Positions 23,619-36,630 of a stretch of DNA of 64,000 nt are shown here, piece by piece; the first letter of the stretch is position 1, and every line of letters starts with the position of its first letter. The notes below the pieces were generated by a model. That model saw only the letters and a program-made list of their open reading frames with translations. It did no database searches and was not told the DNA's origin. Origin of the DNA: Helicoverpa zea (Eukaryota; Arthropoda; Insecta; Lepidoptera; Noctuidae); NCBI RefSeq assembly GCF_022581195.2, contig NC_061482.1:4960001-5024000 (forward strand). The letters run 5' to 3'. A program made the position numbers and the translations under genes.

Positions 23619-23639
23619 GTTACAAAGGATTTTTTTGTA

Positions 23640-23745
23640 TTTGTTGTTTCCACTGTAAAAGTTCTGAAAGTACTGAACCAATTTGAAAAATTCTTTCACA
23701 TTTGGAAAGCTACATTATACCCGGATGATGGGTATATTTCATTAC
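23640..23745 (+). repeat. degenerate RTE-type LINE tail
   Basis: It carries GAACCAATTTGAAAAATTCT, TTCACATTTGGAAAGCTACA and TACCCGGATGATGGGTATA, a decayed form of the tail seen better at 49296. Confidence 0.45.
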
Positions 23746-26700
23746 TATTATATTAAACTCATATTATACATATATGTATACGACAAAAAATCTCGCTTAT
23801 AAAGTAAACGTTTTAACTATGTCATTATCGTATGATTAAATAGGTCACCGTATGACACATACCCGAACAAACGGTTTCGTCATTAAGAAAACTGGAACTA
23901 TTAAGTGTTTTTGCGAGACACCTCACGATCTTGACCTGAAGATATTAAGTAGTCGAACCTCACAACATTACTGTTCGATGCTTTATTGTGTAATCAATTT
24001 GTAATGCGTTTGTATGAACATATGTTTTAAATTGGCAATAAAGAATAAGTTTACCTTGCATTCTTACTAATAATCTATTCATCTGATTGAATTTGCTTAC
24101 TAGAAATAAAATTTTGACATGAATGAAGGTCAAATTCCTATGTCTATTTTATAGAGCAAATCAACACATAAATAGATTATCGAAATTCACCGTTTGTGTT
24201 TATTGGCAATGACACGTATTGTATTAATTTGAAAAACGAGATCTAGTTAACTGTGTTGATGGCACTCGTAATTATATAAAATTATTTTACAAGACGAGTT
24301 GCCAGAACGATTTTTGGTTAAGAATAATTCATCTAGAACCATGATTTTAAATGGGGAAGTGAGATATTTTAAATATTATTTCACGGTAAAACGACGAATC
24401 AGCTGGGATAAAATTTTCTTCATAAAGTTGAATTCAATTATTTTACTACCAATTTAATGAACAGTTTTTATCTTTTCTGGTTATTGTATTTTAAGAATGG
24501 AACTGATATCTAGAAAAATAAATATGTGAACAAAATATTAAGTTTAAATTAATACCGTAACAAAGAGCTGCTTTTGTACTAGAACAAAACAGTTTTAGTA
24601 TCGCAGAAGATGATGTAATTCCCGCTATTTCAGATTTATCAGAACCGAGCGATTGCATTGGCCCTTGGGCTAGTTTACTCAATAAAAATAACTGAAGATT
24701 TACAAACGTCTGTTATCTTAACAAACAGTAAATCATAAAGATTTTATATCATTCTATTATGGGTTTGTTCCAAGTAATACAAAACTATATACTCTACGTT
24801 CTCATATATTCTACGTTCCTTGACTGAGTAACCATACCTATATCGATAGATTGTAACTACAGCACTACCCTACATAGGTACAATACAAGCTCGGATTCAA
24901 CTTGATTGGATATCTGATGAGATCGATAAGCCATAGCATAAGCGTACCATTATTGTCGCAAATAACATCGACAACAAACACATCGTTTAGTAACGTAAAT
25001 GGCCTGATTATTTGTATCAAAGGCTAAGATTACTGACGATTTACGCAATAACGTCCACAGTTGTATTTAGGTCAAGGGGGCAACGGGTCGGCTCACTGAT
25101 AACGGTCAAAACATTGTTAGAACACCCTCGCTTAATGAACGATAAGAGAACTTCGCCGAGGATTTTAGATCGCACGCGTAGACCGGTTTCTTATACGTAG
25201 ATAATCTGCGTTTAACAGTTTTTTGTTCGGAGATTATAAAAGATTTTTTTGGACGCGAACATAATTTATTTGTTAATCAATATTGAAATTGTAAAGCCGA
25301 GGTTACGGTGGACGAATGCCGCGTTTACGGAAGTCTACCGGGGGTATTAAGTAGCTGGTCGGTAATTATGCGATTTAAATGGCTAGTGTTGTACCACCTA
25401 CAAGAAACCTGTACGTGGAATCGTAATTAGGTCACACTGTTGTGTGTTTATCTTTTTTTAATTGTTCAGGTAAAAGTTACTCGAGCTAAGGCTTATGCTC
25501 ATTATTTTCAAAGTTTAATTAATACTTAAGCACCTATGTGTGCTCCATTCAAAGAACCATAATTTCTCCATTGTTTAATTGAAATGACATCTCATTAGCA
25601 TTAACTTATCGATCATTAATTAATAAATGTAATAATAATATCGGTATTTATAAGTAATTAAGAAACAGGGGGAAGCCCACCGTGGGAGCAGACATTTCAA
25701 ATAATGACAGAGTTGAGTTCAAGACTAACTGAATAAATACTCGTTAAGACAACTAAGTACTGATTGTGCCGTAATCGGTGTCTGTAGGTATTTTCCATAG
25801 AATCATAGAATACTACGTAGCTATTACGTACCTACTTGAATATTTTATTGCGCACTTTCTTAGGCGGCAAAATTCTTGAAATAAGATCAGCATTTCATAC
25901 TTATACCACCACATTAGTGTTCCTATGAATTTTAACAACATAAAAAAACGTAAATAGTCTAGCTACACTTAAGTTTTAGCATGATTACTTAACCGTTTTA
26001 AAGTAATAAGAGCAAAGAATGAATGCGTTATCTCAATTACTATTTTCCAATTAAGAATTAGCATTTTACTCCATTAATTGAACTGCATTTCAATTTGCAA
26101 TAGTAACAATTTATACGAGTGTTTACTAACTTTATAACGCGAAAGTACGTACTATAATTCAATTCTCAATTTCTGAACGTCAATTTGATGCGAAGGTAAT
26201 GCTTAGCCGACTGTTTAAGTGCGTTGATAAGCATGATATGTCTAAGTACTGTAAATACTCATAGTAAGAAAGTAACTCGTGATTTCGACGCAACTTTATT
26301 GACCTATATTTTATCAAACAGGCAAATACTTTCGCATTTAAAACAACATTAATATTAGATCGAAAATTACAGGTCACCTACATATTTTATATTTATTTTT
26401 CTTGTGCATATTATAATGAAGAACTATTCGTAACAAAACATACGTGTTTGAACCCCACACAAAAAATTGTAACGTTAGTTTTATAAAGGGTATTTCTTAC
26501 GATACCGTGCATGGCATTTCTGTGAAAGCCCTTGACACACTTTGCTTCACTGTGAAGGGCCCACCGGTTGTACCTATAGGTACATACATACAATTTAGTA
26601 ACGCAGAAAAGGTTCCGAGGTAAAGCCCAATCAAAGAAAAATAAATGACGAATATAATTTAGTTAATATCCAATTTTCAAACAGTAAAAGAGTTTTGTAC

Positions 26701-28559
26701 CAGCATCTGGCTCCGCTTTAAATACACGCAGTAACGATTGAAGGTTTTGGGTTCCAAAAATAATTTGGTTTATTTACGCGTCGACCGTACGATTTAGAAC
26801 GCAGTGATTCATTATTTTCTTTGTTTTTATTGTATGGGAGTTCCCTGAAGTCGGCGTACGGTCGTGCGATAGCGTACCCGTGACTCGGTAGAATGTGACT
26901 GACCTCTCGCCCGAGCTGAACACACTGAAACACGCAGCGAGCCACATCCGGCGCATGTGGATTTTTTCTCTCATTTTATTACTTTCCCAAATTCGTAAAT
27001 TCAAGTGTGCTCACTGAAACTGTGCTGGCTTAGAGAGAAGCTTTGCGGCATTCAGTGTGGGCTTTGCGACGCGCTAACGAAACGAAAAAAGGTTCAATAG
27101 ACACCTTTTTGATAGATGGCTTTCCCGGATTTCGTGTTTGATGAAAAGCTTTCAGTTTTAGTTTCAGATATTACTAGCAGCACTTTTGGGGGAGCCGGTA
27201 ATTGATGGTTTTTGATGGAATTTGTCTGGCAGAATATTTTTGCTACGAACGTTTCTTTTAGTTAAATATGTCTTTCATCAAAATTAGTTACTACTACTAT
27301 GCTCTTACTATACTTAACAAAGCACAAATTACTACTAAAAAACTACTATTAAAAGAAAGCGAAATTCTGTTAATTTTACAAAATTTTAATGACGTTAAAT
27401 TATCGAGCTGTTGCATTTTGTAAGTTAACGATCATTGCATAAGCACGTGATGAACGCTCAACATTTTTTAACCGACCGAAAAATAGCTGGTAATGTTTCA
27501 ACACATGCCAATAACGATAAGAATCTAATTTTAATTTAACACACAACATCGCCTCTGACGAAGCAAGCACAACTTTAGTGCCAACATTACTTGAATACAC
27601 TTGATAATTATTTTTGTGTGATGTCTGTAGCTAAGCATTTAATCGAATGCTCTTATCATCCAAATTCTTAGATAAGTCCAAAAATATAAAGTTCACTTTT
27701 GTCGCGATACGAAGACTTTCACCGGCCCGAATTTATTGATCCTTACTGTTATAATTCAGTCCTACACCTACCATCAATTATTTATTTGTCCGCCACTTAA
27801 GTGTTATCAAGTGAAACACTGCATAAGTTTATTTTTAACTCTGTAAACATGGAAAAACACAATTAAAAATATTGTTATTTCCAAGCGAACGACTTACGTG
27901 TGATCGCGTTTATAAAAGTCCGCAGCTGTAAGTTAGTGCGCAAAACAGAAACTTTAGGGTTGTTTATGAAACATAATTATTTACATAGAAACGTGTAATT
28001 ATACATGCTAATGGTAACCGTTGTTATTCTGTGTCAAGCTAAGAGCTATACTCCATACTGAGACGTTTGCTAACTCATTGTTTACATCGATATTCATTAA
28101 ATTAACATAAATACGATATAAGTTTTATTACGTTTTAATGTCAATTCAATTAAATAGACACAACATTACTTGAACATGTTACTTACAGATCGTTAAATGC
28201 CCGTCTGCACTGTTCGGTTTTAAAACAACTTGTGACTTAAAAACTCCCGAGGTTTTTATTTAATTCCTTATCATAAATGTTTAACAAGTTAACGATTTTT
28301 TATCTCTGACAGCGATCCAGTATTTCCACAAAGCTAACCCTACCAACGAAGTTTCTTACAACACTTTTTAAGTCTGAAACTTGTATGTCTAAATTTTAAT
28401 AATTATATAGCAAACAATAATTAGGTTTATAAACTAGTTCGAGAATCAAATCGTGGACACATAAAAATTTTGAGATAGTTCGTCTGAGCTAGTTTTGTTT
28501 TGAATAATTTCGCCATACAAAGTTCGCAAAGCAGGTAGACCGCGAGCGCATTTGGTGTC

Positions 28560-28990
28560 AACTACAAATATTTTGGTCGGAGCTGATGCAATTCGCATTG
28601 CAGCCGGTGGTGGTGGTCGGCGCGTGCACGTGCTGCCAGCCGCCGGGGAGTTTCCACACCCGGCACGAGCACCACGATCAATTGTTTACCACGTCCAACT
28701 CACTCCGATATATTCAAAAAAATATTCCGAAGCCTTTCTCATCGATAAATAATTTATTTACAATACCTTAATGCGAATCCCCCGACGCGAACGCTGTGTA
28801 ACGCGCGCAAACGAGCGTAGTGTTGTTCGAGTGCGATGTATCGGTACGCTCAACTGATTCGATCGCTACGCTTAGCGATCTAAGGATTGACTGGTGTTCG
28901 GGCGAAGCGCTGGTGAATATATGCGCGCGCATCTCCCCGCGCCTGCGCCGTGGTGGGAGCACGCCGCAGCGTACGAACAGAGTACGCTGA
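28560..28990. promoter_or_regulatory. candidate CpG-rich promoter or 5' exon region
   Basis: This is the most GC- and CpG-rich non-repeat stretch between 20 and 33 kb. It contains GCGCGTGCACGTGC, a TATATGCGCGCGCAT palindrome and clustered CGCTACGC / TAGCGATC motifs. Open frames here are short and unconvincing. The call rests only on composition contrast; strand and target gene are unknown. Confidence 0.2.
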
Positions 28991-30394
28991 TCAAGCCAAA
29001 TTAGATCCTATCGTGCATAGAATTGAATTCAAAGTTGAACGTGGGCTTCATGCCCATACATTGTTTGTACTGCATGTCAAACTGTCACCAATTCATTCAC
29101 TTACTGGCTATTCCATGAGGGAGCGTCGACAAATGCGTAGTATTCCCACCCATAGTTAGGTCTTCCCGCTCAAGGTACATTAATTTGAATTGGGTCGTTA
29201 TGCACAGGTAACAGCGGAGTTTGAAACTTTGTTTTATCGAATATTTCTCGACTTCAGTGCATTATTTATGATTGAGACTTGAGACTAATCCGTCTAGGTA
29301 CTATCTAGATTTTTGGATAACTTAGTTATTTGGATAACATGCGATATTAGAGCAATTATCGAGCATTATTTGGATGGTTAGATAACATTGATTAGCACTC
29401 TCAAACTGTTCACCTGGATTATTCTAAAGTACACACCTGTGAATGACCTCTAGACTAGACATTAGTCTAATTACCGTACTTTAAAAAGAACAAAGCACAG
29501 ACAGATATAGAGGAATTCTCAGTGCTGCTTATCCAGTAATAAAAAGACTTTACTAATCGTTTAGCAAAGAGATTGTTAGCAAAATTTTGCTCAGCTGTAA
29601 CTAGGCTGTAAAGTACACAAACACAATAAGGTTAGGCACATGTAGGTACAGTACATTTAACTGTGTGTAGCTTTGAGCAAATGATATGTACATACTTGAG
29701 CGCGTGTGCTCTGAAGTGCTGTCCACCACAGTAACGACACATTTTAATGATGCCCTTTTCAGTACACAAACGACGGCAACATTCAGTTCAGAATATTCTG
29801 GAAACTGGTAGTTTTCCGTAATAAAGGAGTTAAAAGGAATGTTGACATTAAACTGCTTTTTATACATTATCGGAGTGCTTCAGTCAAATAATGACCGTAG
29901 CACGAGACATTGTGGTGCCTTTTATGAAATGTAGTATTTTGTACACTCTGATTTTCAAACATTTGACTACATGCACTTAACCATAACTTGACCAGGCAAA
30001 ACTCGATCACTCAATGTACTGCCCAGTAAGTCTCCGATCAAAGCTGAGCCTTCGATTTTGGGTCCTTAAAATATTTTAAAAATTAAAATAGGAAGATCGA
30101 ATGTCAATATTATGTAGTAGCTCCATACGTTGTCACAGTGGAACGGAAGAACCGATTAAGATGAAATGAGGTGTGTATGTCGATCGATAGGTGAGACCCT
30201 GGGAATTATTGTACCTACACGTCATTTGTGTGATGAGCATGCTTGTTGGTCGTGGTCTGGGTGTTACAATATGTATTTATAAATATGTATATATGTAGCT
30301 ATATGTAGTTTATCAGTTGTGTTAGCACCCATAACACAAGTTAATTAATAACTTACCATGGGGCTAACCAATCGTGTGTGAAAAGGTGTCCCGA

Positions 30395-30425
30395 CATTAT
30401 TTATTTATTTATTTATTTACACGTT
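30395..30425. repeat. TTTA microsatellite
   Basis: TTTATTTA units follow one another, then comes a run beginning ACACGTTATGGAGC. A similar tetranucleotide tract occurs near 48318-48340, followed there by CAAATTTTTGTACAC. Both may be LINE 3' tails. Confidence 0.6.
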
Positions 30426-30714
30426 ATGGAGCAAAGAAGTTCCCTCGTAATTGCGGTACAGGAAAGTGTCTTAGAAACTTGCCAAAACTCATAAAATAAC
30501 TTTTTTAGGTACTTTAAAGTTATCATAGCAGCATTCAGTTAAAAGCAAGACCAACTGAAACAGCCTACTAGGTGAAAACAGTTCAGAGCAGCAAATATAC
30601 TGACTGATTCTAAAATGTGAAGCTAGTACAGAAAATGTGGGCCCAAAATCCTTATACCGTCTCAACTAAGAGAAAAGGTTCAGTTTGAAAGTTGTCAGTC
30701 GATTGAGTAAAAGT

Positions 30715-30850
30715 GGTCGTCGTAGTTTCAGCCGAAAGACGTCCACTGCTAGCCAAAAGCCTCCTCCAAAATCCACTTTGCTCTTTCTTCACCGACCCGC
30801 ATCCATTTCTTTCCGGCCTTGGCAAGGTCGCCCGTCAATCTATTAAAAAC
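30715..30850 (-). repeat. CR1-like LINE 3' end fragment
   Basis: It contains GTTTCAGCCGAAAGACGTCC, ACTGCTAGCCAAAAGCCTCC and then CCCGCATCCATTTC. This is the inverted form of the 'GGAGGCCT...GTCCAGCAGTGGAC' tail seen at 48890. Confidence 0.5.
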
Positions 30851-32204
30851 CACTAGTGTAGAATAGAGCTTATTACTGAATTTTAATTTGATATGTTATG
30901 CCACACCTAGAGTGACATCTAATAACGTTTTATCTCATTCAACCGAGCGATCATAGGTTATTCATAGACAACAGCTAATGTCATTATAGTCACGTACCTA
31001 GTAGCACAGTACATTTAATATCAACCCTTTGTGTATTATTTAACTTCTGAACTATGGAAGTTTATTTAACTGCTTTAACACTGTGTCAATTTTTAATTTT
31101 TGGTTTAATTTTTAATTTTTTCATCCATAGGTATGATGGTCATACTCTTCTACCATCGCTCTGGTTACATATTTTCTTGCACTCTTTCTAGCTATATCGC
31201 CTTTCAAAAAATCCACTCATCATCCGTCATCATTTTCATCCATCGTTTCTTTCGTCGGTCCTGGGTCATGCTCAAAATCTTCCTCCGATCGTCATTTCTC
31301 CGCAAGTACCTACCACACACCAAAATTAATAATTAAATATTTAAAGGTCACTTTCGGGCACAAAGCGAAACACATCAAACGACCGATAAAACGTTATGAA
31401 TCCCAGTGGGATGGCCTAAATTTCAGACAAAGAGAATCACCGCGCTATAGTTCATTGCTGAGCCTTTGTTTCAAGTATTTGTACCTAAGTGTAATCTGTA
31501 GGCCATACAAGTAACAAAATACGATCATTTTAAGAGTTGTGTTATTTTCTTTCGGTTACATTTCAGCAATGTTTTGCTTAATTATAGGATATTTCTATGA
31601 AAATGAGTGATAGATTTTAATAAATTCTAGATGACGGCGACATCAAAAAGTTCATGCGAAAGTAAGTGTCTCACACAAGCTTTTAAGCCAAAACTAATGA
31701 ACTAATTCAAGGTTTGTAAATGGTTTGGAGCCTGAAAAACGACATAATGCTACTTTTTAGCTGATAAAGTCATTCCCTCAGATCGCAAGTAGAACAGCGG
31801 GGACAGACACTTTTCAATATTCGACCACTTCTCAAAAAAAATAAGGTATTTATTTGTCCATTTGCCTTGTAAAAATGGGTTTTTATAGCAAAAGAAATTT
31901 ATGCTGCATTTCATAAATTAAACACTGTGCTATTGTGTTTTACCGATCTTTATGCCTCTCTGTCTATCTGTTGACAATGCAGTGGTCTATAATTTTAACA
32001 TTTCCGTATTTAATGGACATCACTCACGCACGCTGTTTATGATAAATAATTGACTCACCACAACATCGAATCAATTTATTAGGAGTTTACGTTTGGCTTC
32101 TACTGACATTTTTTCATCAGCCCTTGAATTGTTGGGTTATGTTTTTTTCGCTTTTTTTTCTTTCTTTTTGTCGCTGGCCACTGTCATCTTTCTATACTTT
32201 TCCA

Positions 32205-32300
32205 GCTATTTTGGAGTCGTCTTCCAGTCTAACAGGGTGTAGCTGAATACCAGCGTTTGAAACCGGACGACTGCCCCTTTTGGTAAGACAGGCTGACTGA
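32205..32300 (-). repeat. lepidopteran dispersed repeat, inverted copy
   Basis: GTCTAACAGGGTGTAGCTGA then ATACCAGCG and GACTGCCCC form the reverse complement of the block TCAGCTGCATCCCGTTAGAC found at 46840. Confidence 0.5.
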
Positions 32301-32539
32301 ATTTCTGTACAAGATTTTTATTTCTGGCAAAAAAATTACCTAAATGAATGAAATAAATAGTTGGGTGAATTTCCCGGGACCAAAAATTGCGTGGCATCGA
32401 TGAAATCGGTACTAAAAATCATTGTTATAATATTCTAATATTTTTTTCTAAGTAGGTGAAATAGTAATCTATGTGTAGCACTAAATATTTTGTTAATAGG
32501 ATTAATTGGTTCTCCAAAAAAAAAAATTAAACCTCAAAA

Positions 32540-33262
32540 TCTTTCATTGCCGTGTTTGTCCACACGTCACCTTGATGTGTACTAGACCTTATTGATAAAA
32601 ATGTATTAGTTATTTATATTAAAACCTACTTTTATTTGATTCGTGAATAGTTAAAGTATTGTTACGGACTACATTTGTTCAAATATTTAAACAATACAAC
32701 AAATGGTAAATAAAAAATAGTTTGTCCCAGAACTACCATTCATCGCCATGTCCTAAACATATTTGAGAAACTTGCTTTTTCTAACGGTTTGCGTCACTCC
32801 CGCTGTGCGCTAAATGTTGCATATTAGTTTACGTTAAGTGTTCGACGTGGAATGACGTGTGCACGTGCCTGCATTTTCGCGCAATAAATGCAAGTATGCA
32901 ATTTTTTTATCACTGGACATTTTTTCTTTCATCGCCGTGGATAGGTCTTACTTCGGTTTGAATAAGTTTGTCCTCTTAAATGATCATTCGGTACAATGCC
33001 ATCTATCTTATGTTTATTTGTGACGTGTTAATTACTGTGAATTATCAACAGATTTTTAGTTTTTTGATGTTTTTGCCTTGATATTCATTGCCGTGCTCTC
33101 ATTGCCGTGGTTTCCGTGGTCAAAATTTGCTATGGAAATGAAAAAAAAATACACAGCAATGAAAAAATTTTCATTGCCATGCCTTGTAAAACAATTTCGT
33201 TTCATTGCCGTGGCCGCATGTTTCATTACCGTGACTTATGTTTTCATCGCCACGGCATGATT
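32540..33262. repeat. cluster of TTTCATTGCCGTGG motifs
   Basis: About nine copies of the motif TTTCATTGCCGTG(G), or variants with CATCGCC or CCATG, lie at about 32543, 32740, 32930, 33085, 33099, 33170, 33205, 33225 and 33243. All are in the same orientation, with irregular spacing of 13 to about 200 bp. Three more occur at 37850-37912, at the 5' boundary of the Jockey element. No promoter or protein-binding identity is known to me. Confidence 0.75.
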
Positions 33263-33712
33263 AAGAAAAAAACAATTTGTACTATATAGTCAACTACAAA
33301 AAGATATTTCCACGTTCACCTCACAAAATGATAAACTTACACACACACCACTCAGGTTCAGGTTCACTTAGGTTGTTTTACTAGAGGAGTATTTAAGAAA
33401 AGAAAGAGAAAGATATGTCAAAAAGATGGCTGCAGGAATAGTTTTCATTTTTTTTTTTTTTTTTTTTTTGGTATGGCATCTCGCAGTTCAGCCTAGGAGG
33501 CCGTGTACTGCTTAACCGGACTTTTCCCTGTGGATGCCTAGAATTTAAGGCCTCCAGCCAGGGGCGTAAAACAACTTATAAACTAAGCGACTGCGCTAAG
33601 GGTACCCCCTGTGGGGTCGGACCTCGGCTTAGGGCGTCGCTGGGGAGGCAGCAAAGGGACAGGCTGGATCATATGATCATTATTATTAAATGGGGAATTT
33701 AAAGCTACTGGC

Positions 33713-36628
33713 TCAGCTCGCGGGCTGGCTCGATGAGCAAGGGTCGGGAGGACAGAGAACGGGACGTCGCGGCGGACCTCGGCGGCGAGGTTTGTACGAA
33801 CGCGGTTTGTGTTTGTATAGGGTGCTAGTGAGTTTACTACTCTCTTGGAGGACAGTTATCTCATCGTCAGGTTCTAGAAGGGCATGCCTAGGGCGGCGAA
33901 TCCTACTGATGCGGGAGGGAGTGTAATTACTGGCTGACACGATAAGTGAGTTATCGTGTTTCTCAGCGCGTTCGAAGTACCGTATGGCGGCACGCTTCAT
34001 ATACTGGCGGATGGTAGGGATTTTTAAGTCGACATGAAGAATCTCATTTCGAACATAATAGGGAGCTCCTGTGATTTTCCGTAAGGCACGGTTTTGAAGG
34101 GCTTGCATTCTGTGAAGGCGGCGATGGCTTGCCTGTGCGAACACAGGGCAAGCATACATCATGACGGGGCGTATGCACGATCCGTAGAGGCGTAACTTGC
34201 ATTTAAGAGATAATTTGCTCTTTGAATTGAGCAAGAAGTGCAATCTGCCGTACACAAAGGCTGCTCTAGAGCGCACCTTACGTATGTGCTCGGCGAATGA
34301 GAGGCGCTGGTCTAAGATTACACCTAGATATTTGGCATGCTCCTTCCAAGGAATCGGCCTACCAAACATGGTGACTGACGGGGGCGCGGGAGGAAGCCTA
34401 CGGCGGGGGCTCGAAAAGAGTATGGCCTGGCTTTTGTCGGGGTGGAGTTCGATTCTCCATAGCCTAGTCCAGACACCTAGGGTGTTGCAATAGGCTTGGA
34501 GATGTCTCACTATGGCGGCTGGGCTGCGGCCTGAGCAGTAGATTGCCGTGTCGTCGGCGAATAAGGCTAATTGAACATGCTTGTTCTTAGGAATATCGCT
34601 AGTGTATAGCGTGAAGAGGATGGGGGAGAGTACCGAGCCTTGTGGGACGCCAGCTTTTATAGGGTGGGCCGAAGAAAGAGTGCCGTCTATGCGATAGCGA
34701 AAGGTGCGATTCGACAAAAAGTCTCGTAAGATGACGACGAGACGGTCTGGGACACCGAGTTGGTAAAGCTTGTAAATCAAGCCTTTGTGCCAGACTTTGT
34801 CGAATGCCTTTGCTATGTCGAAGAGAATCGTGCCGGTGAGTTGGCCACGTTGGAATCCGTGGCTCACACCTTCCACGATGCGGTGGACTTGTTGGACACA
34901 AGAGTGATGGGTTCGAAAACCAAACTGTTCTAATGGAATAAGACTCTTTGCTTCGACGTAATCTTTGAGACGCTTATAGATAAGTATCTCGTAGATCTTG
35001 CCGAACACATTGAGTAAACTGATAGGGCGATAGCTGGACGGGTCTGATTTTGGTTTACCGGGTTTGGGAATACCGATTACGGTTGCCTCTTTCCATGCCT
35101 GTGGGAACAGGTTATGGGTCATGGCGCAATTGAAGATCGCGGTCATGAGCATTACGAGGGAGGCGGGTAGGATTTTGAACACTTTATTGGTTATTCTATC
35201 TGGGCCCGGAGCTTTACGGGGTTTGAGACGTTTGATGATCTCTGCCACTTCGTCTGGAGTGACGGGTGGCAAGGGATCGTCGGGGTCTTCTTGCGGTGGT
35301 AGGGAGGATCTGCGCTCGACCTTTAGTAGGTGAGCCGGGTCGACCGGTTGGGTACTAGGCGAGCATTGAGCCTCGAGGCTGTCGGCCAGACATTCCGCTT
35401 TTTCATCGTCCTCGAAGGCGATGGAATTGTCGGGGCGTTTGATCGGCGGGGTGGAAGCTACTTCATCGGATTTGAGTTTCCTTTGAAGCTGCCAGAAGGC
35501 TTGATGAGTCGGCTCGAGTTCACTCAGCGTCTTGTCCCAGCGCGTTTCACGCATCTCAGCAAGGCGTTCCTTTACAGCACGCTGTAAGTTACGCATGTGA
35601 GACTTGTTAGCGTCGCAGGGAAAAGTACTGTAGGCACGGACAGCCGCGTTCTTCTCGGTCACCAGAGCACGCACGTCATCCGGGAGCTTGAAGCGATGAA
35701 AGCTCGTCGCTTCAACTCTACGTGAACACTTGTCCACGGTGGATTGTACGTGCTCGGTGAACGAGCCGATCGCGCCCGTCATGTCAGCGACTGAGTTGAT
35801 TTCATCGGGAATTGATTCTAACTGGGCGGAGGAGGATTTCAAGCTTTCGCTTAGCATTCTCCAGTCCGTGACAATCTGGGTGGGAGGAGGGCGATCCGGG
35901 TCGAGTGGGCCTGAGCGCGAGGCTAGTTCCACAAGAACCGGTCTGTGGTCGGAGGTGAGCTCGTGTAGTACCTCGATCGAATGTAAACGTAAGTTTACGT
36001 TCTTGAGGAGCGCTACATCGAGAACGTCGGGAAGGTGGTCGACTATATTAGGAAAGTGAGTGGGATGCATCGGAGCGATGACATCGAAGTTGAGGGATTC
36101 ACACTGATTAAATAGCAACCTGCCTCTTGGAGAGGTAGTGTTGCTATTCCAGGCGGGATGTTTGGCGTTTAGATCGCCTGCTATTATTACAGAGTCGCTC
36201 AGGCCTAGTAAGGCTCTGAGATCGTTCGTGAAAAGGATCGGGTCGTAGGACTGAAAGGATGAGGACGTGGGAGGGCAGTAGGCCGATACGAGAGTGATCG
36301 ACTGGTGCTGGGACATGGCTAGTCGACAGATCGAGGCTTCAATGCAGCTTAAGTCGGGGGGAGTGATCTCTACACAATGTAGCGATCTTTTATAATAGAT
36401 AAGCGTGCCGCCTTTGTGGCGTGTGATCCTGTCATTTCTAATTAACTTGTAGTTAGCTATATTAGGGCCGCGTACACGCGGCTTTAGGAAGGTCTCTTGT
36501 ACGAGAAGAATGTCTATCTTATGGGATTGTAGGAAGGCGGAAATCTCGTCGCGTTGGCCGAGAATACCGTTGGCATTATAATAGCCAAGCCTAAGGGAAT
36601 GGGGTTTAATTTTGGATGTATTATCCAT
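33713..36628 (-). CDS. LINE ORF2: endonuclease-reverse transcriptase
   Basis: 971 aa, no interruption. An N-terminal apurinic-like endonuclease (about 1-235) shows YYNANGI at 16-22, QET at 44-46, AGDLNAKH at 150-157 and SDHRP at 226-230. The reverse transcriptase (about 510-740) shows PKPGK, YRPISLLN, the catalytic FDIAKAFD (603-610), GVPQGSVLSP (660-669) and FADD (690-693). The thumb and a basic C-terminal region follow; no RNase H is visible. All catalytic residues expected for nicking target DNA and copying the RNA are present. It starts two bases after the ORF1 stop (TAG AA ATG), which suggests translation by reinitiation. Confidence 0.93.
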   Translation of the reverse strand: MDNTSKIKPHSLRLGYYNANGILGQRDEISAFLQSHKIDILLVQETFLKPRVRGPNIANYKLIRNDRITRHKGGTLIYYKRSLHCVEITPPDLSCIEASICRLAMSQHQSITLVSAYCPPTSSSFQSYDPILFTNDLRALLGLSDSVIIAGDLNAKHPAWNSNTTSPRGRLLFNQCESLNFDVIAPMHPTHFPNIVDHLPDVLDVALLKNVNLRLHSIEVLHELTSDHRPVLVELASRSGPLDPDRPPPTQIVTDWRMLSESLKSSSAQLESIPDEINSVADMTGAIGSFTEHVQSTVDKCSRRVEATSFHRFKLPDDVRALVTEKNAAVRAYSTFPCDANKSHMRNLQRAVKERLAEMRETRWDKTLSELEPTHQAFWQLQRKLKSDEVASTPPIKRPDNSIAFEDDEKAECLADSLEAQCSPSTQPVDPAHLLKVERRSSLPPQEDPDDPLPPVTPDEVAEIIKRLKPRKAPGPDRITNKVFKILPASLVMLMTAIFNCAMTHNLFPQAWKEATVIGIPKPGKPKSDPSSYRPISLLNVFGKIYEILIYKRLKDYVEAKSLIPLEQFGFRTHHSCVQQVHRIVEGVSHGFQRGQLTGTILFDIAKAFDKVWHKGLIYKLYQLGVPDRLVVILRDFLSNRTFRYRIDGTLSSAHPIKAGVPQGSVLSPILFTLYTSDIPKNKHVQLALFADDTAIYCSGRSPAAIVRHLQAYCNTLGVWTRLWRIELHPDKSQAILFSSPRRRLPPAPPSVTMFGRPIPWKEHAKYLGVILDQRLSFAEHIRKVRSRAAFVYGRLHFLLNSKSKLSLKCKLRLYGSCIRPVMMYACPVFAQASHRRLHRMQALQNRALRKITGAPYYVRNEILHVDLKIPTIRQYMKRAAIRYFERAEKHDNSLIVSASNYTPSRISRIRRPRHALLEPDDEITVLQESSKLTSTLYKHKPRSYKPRRRGPPRRPVLCPPDPCSSSQPAS

Positions 36629-36630
36629 TT

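Larger units (their letters stand above)
19449..33447. other. 14-kb stretch with no supported gene
   Basis: Only short chance frames are present, none with a recognisable domain or splice-bounded exon. It holds the repeats listed separately. 19.8-21.7, 23.8-28.5 and 29.1-30.3 kb show nothing I can name. Slightly CpG-rich islands near 20.28-20.40, 22.56-22.67, 26.85-27.05 and 28.56-28.99 kb could be promoters or non-coding exons. Confidence 0.5.

Noticed and set aside
34599..34901. 100-aa minus frame and other frames inside 33713-37902
   Set aside because: Shadows of the two Jockey ORFs.
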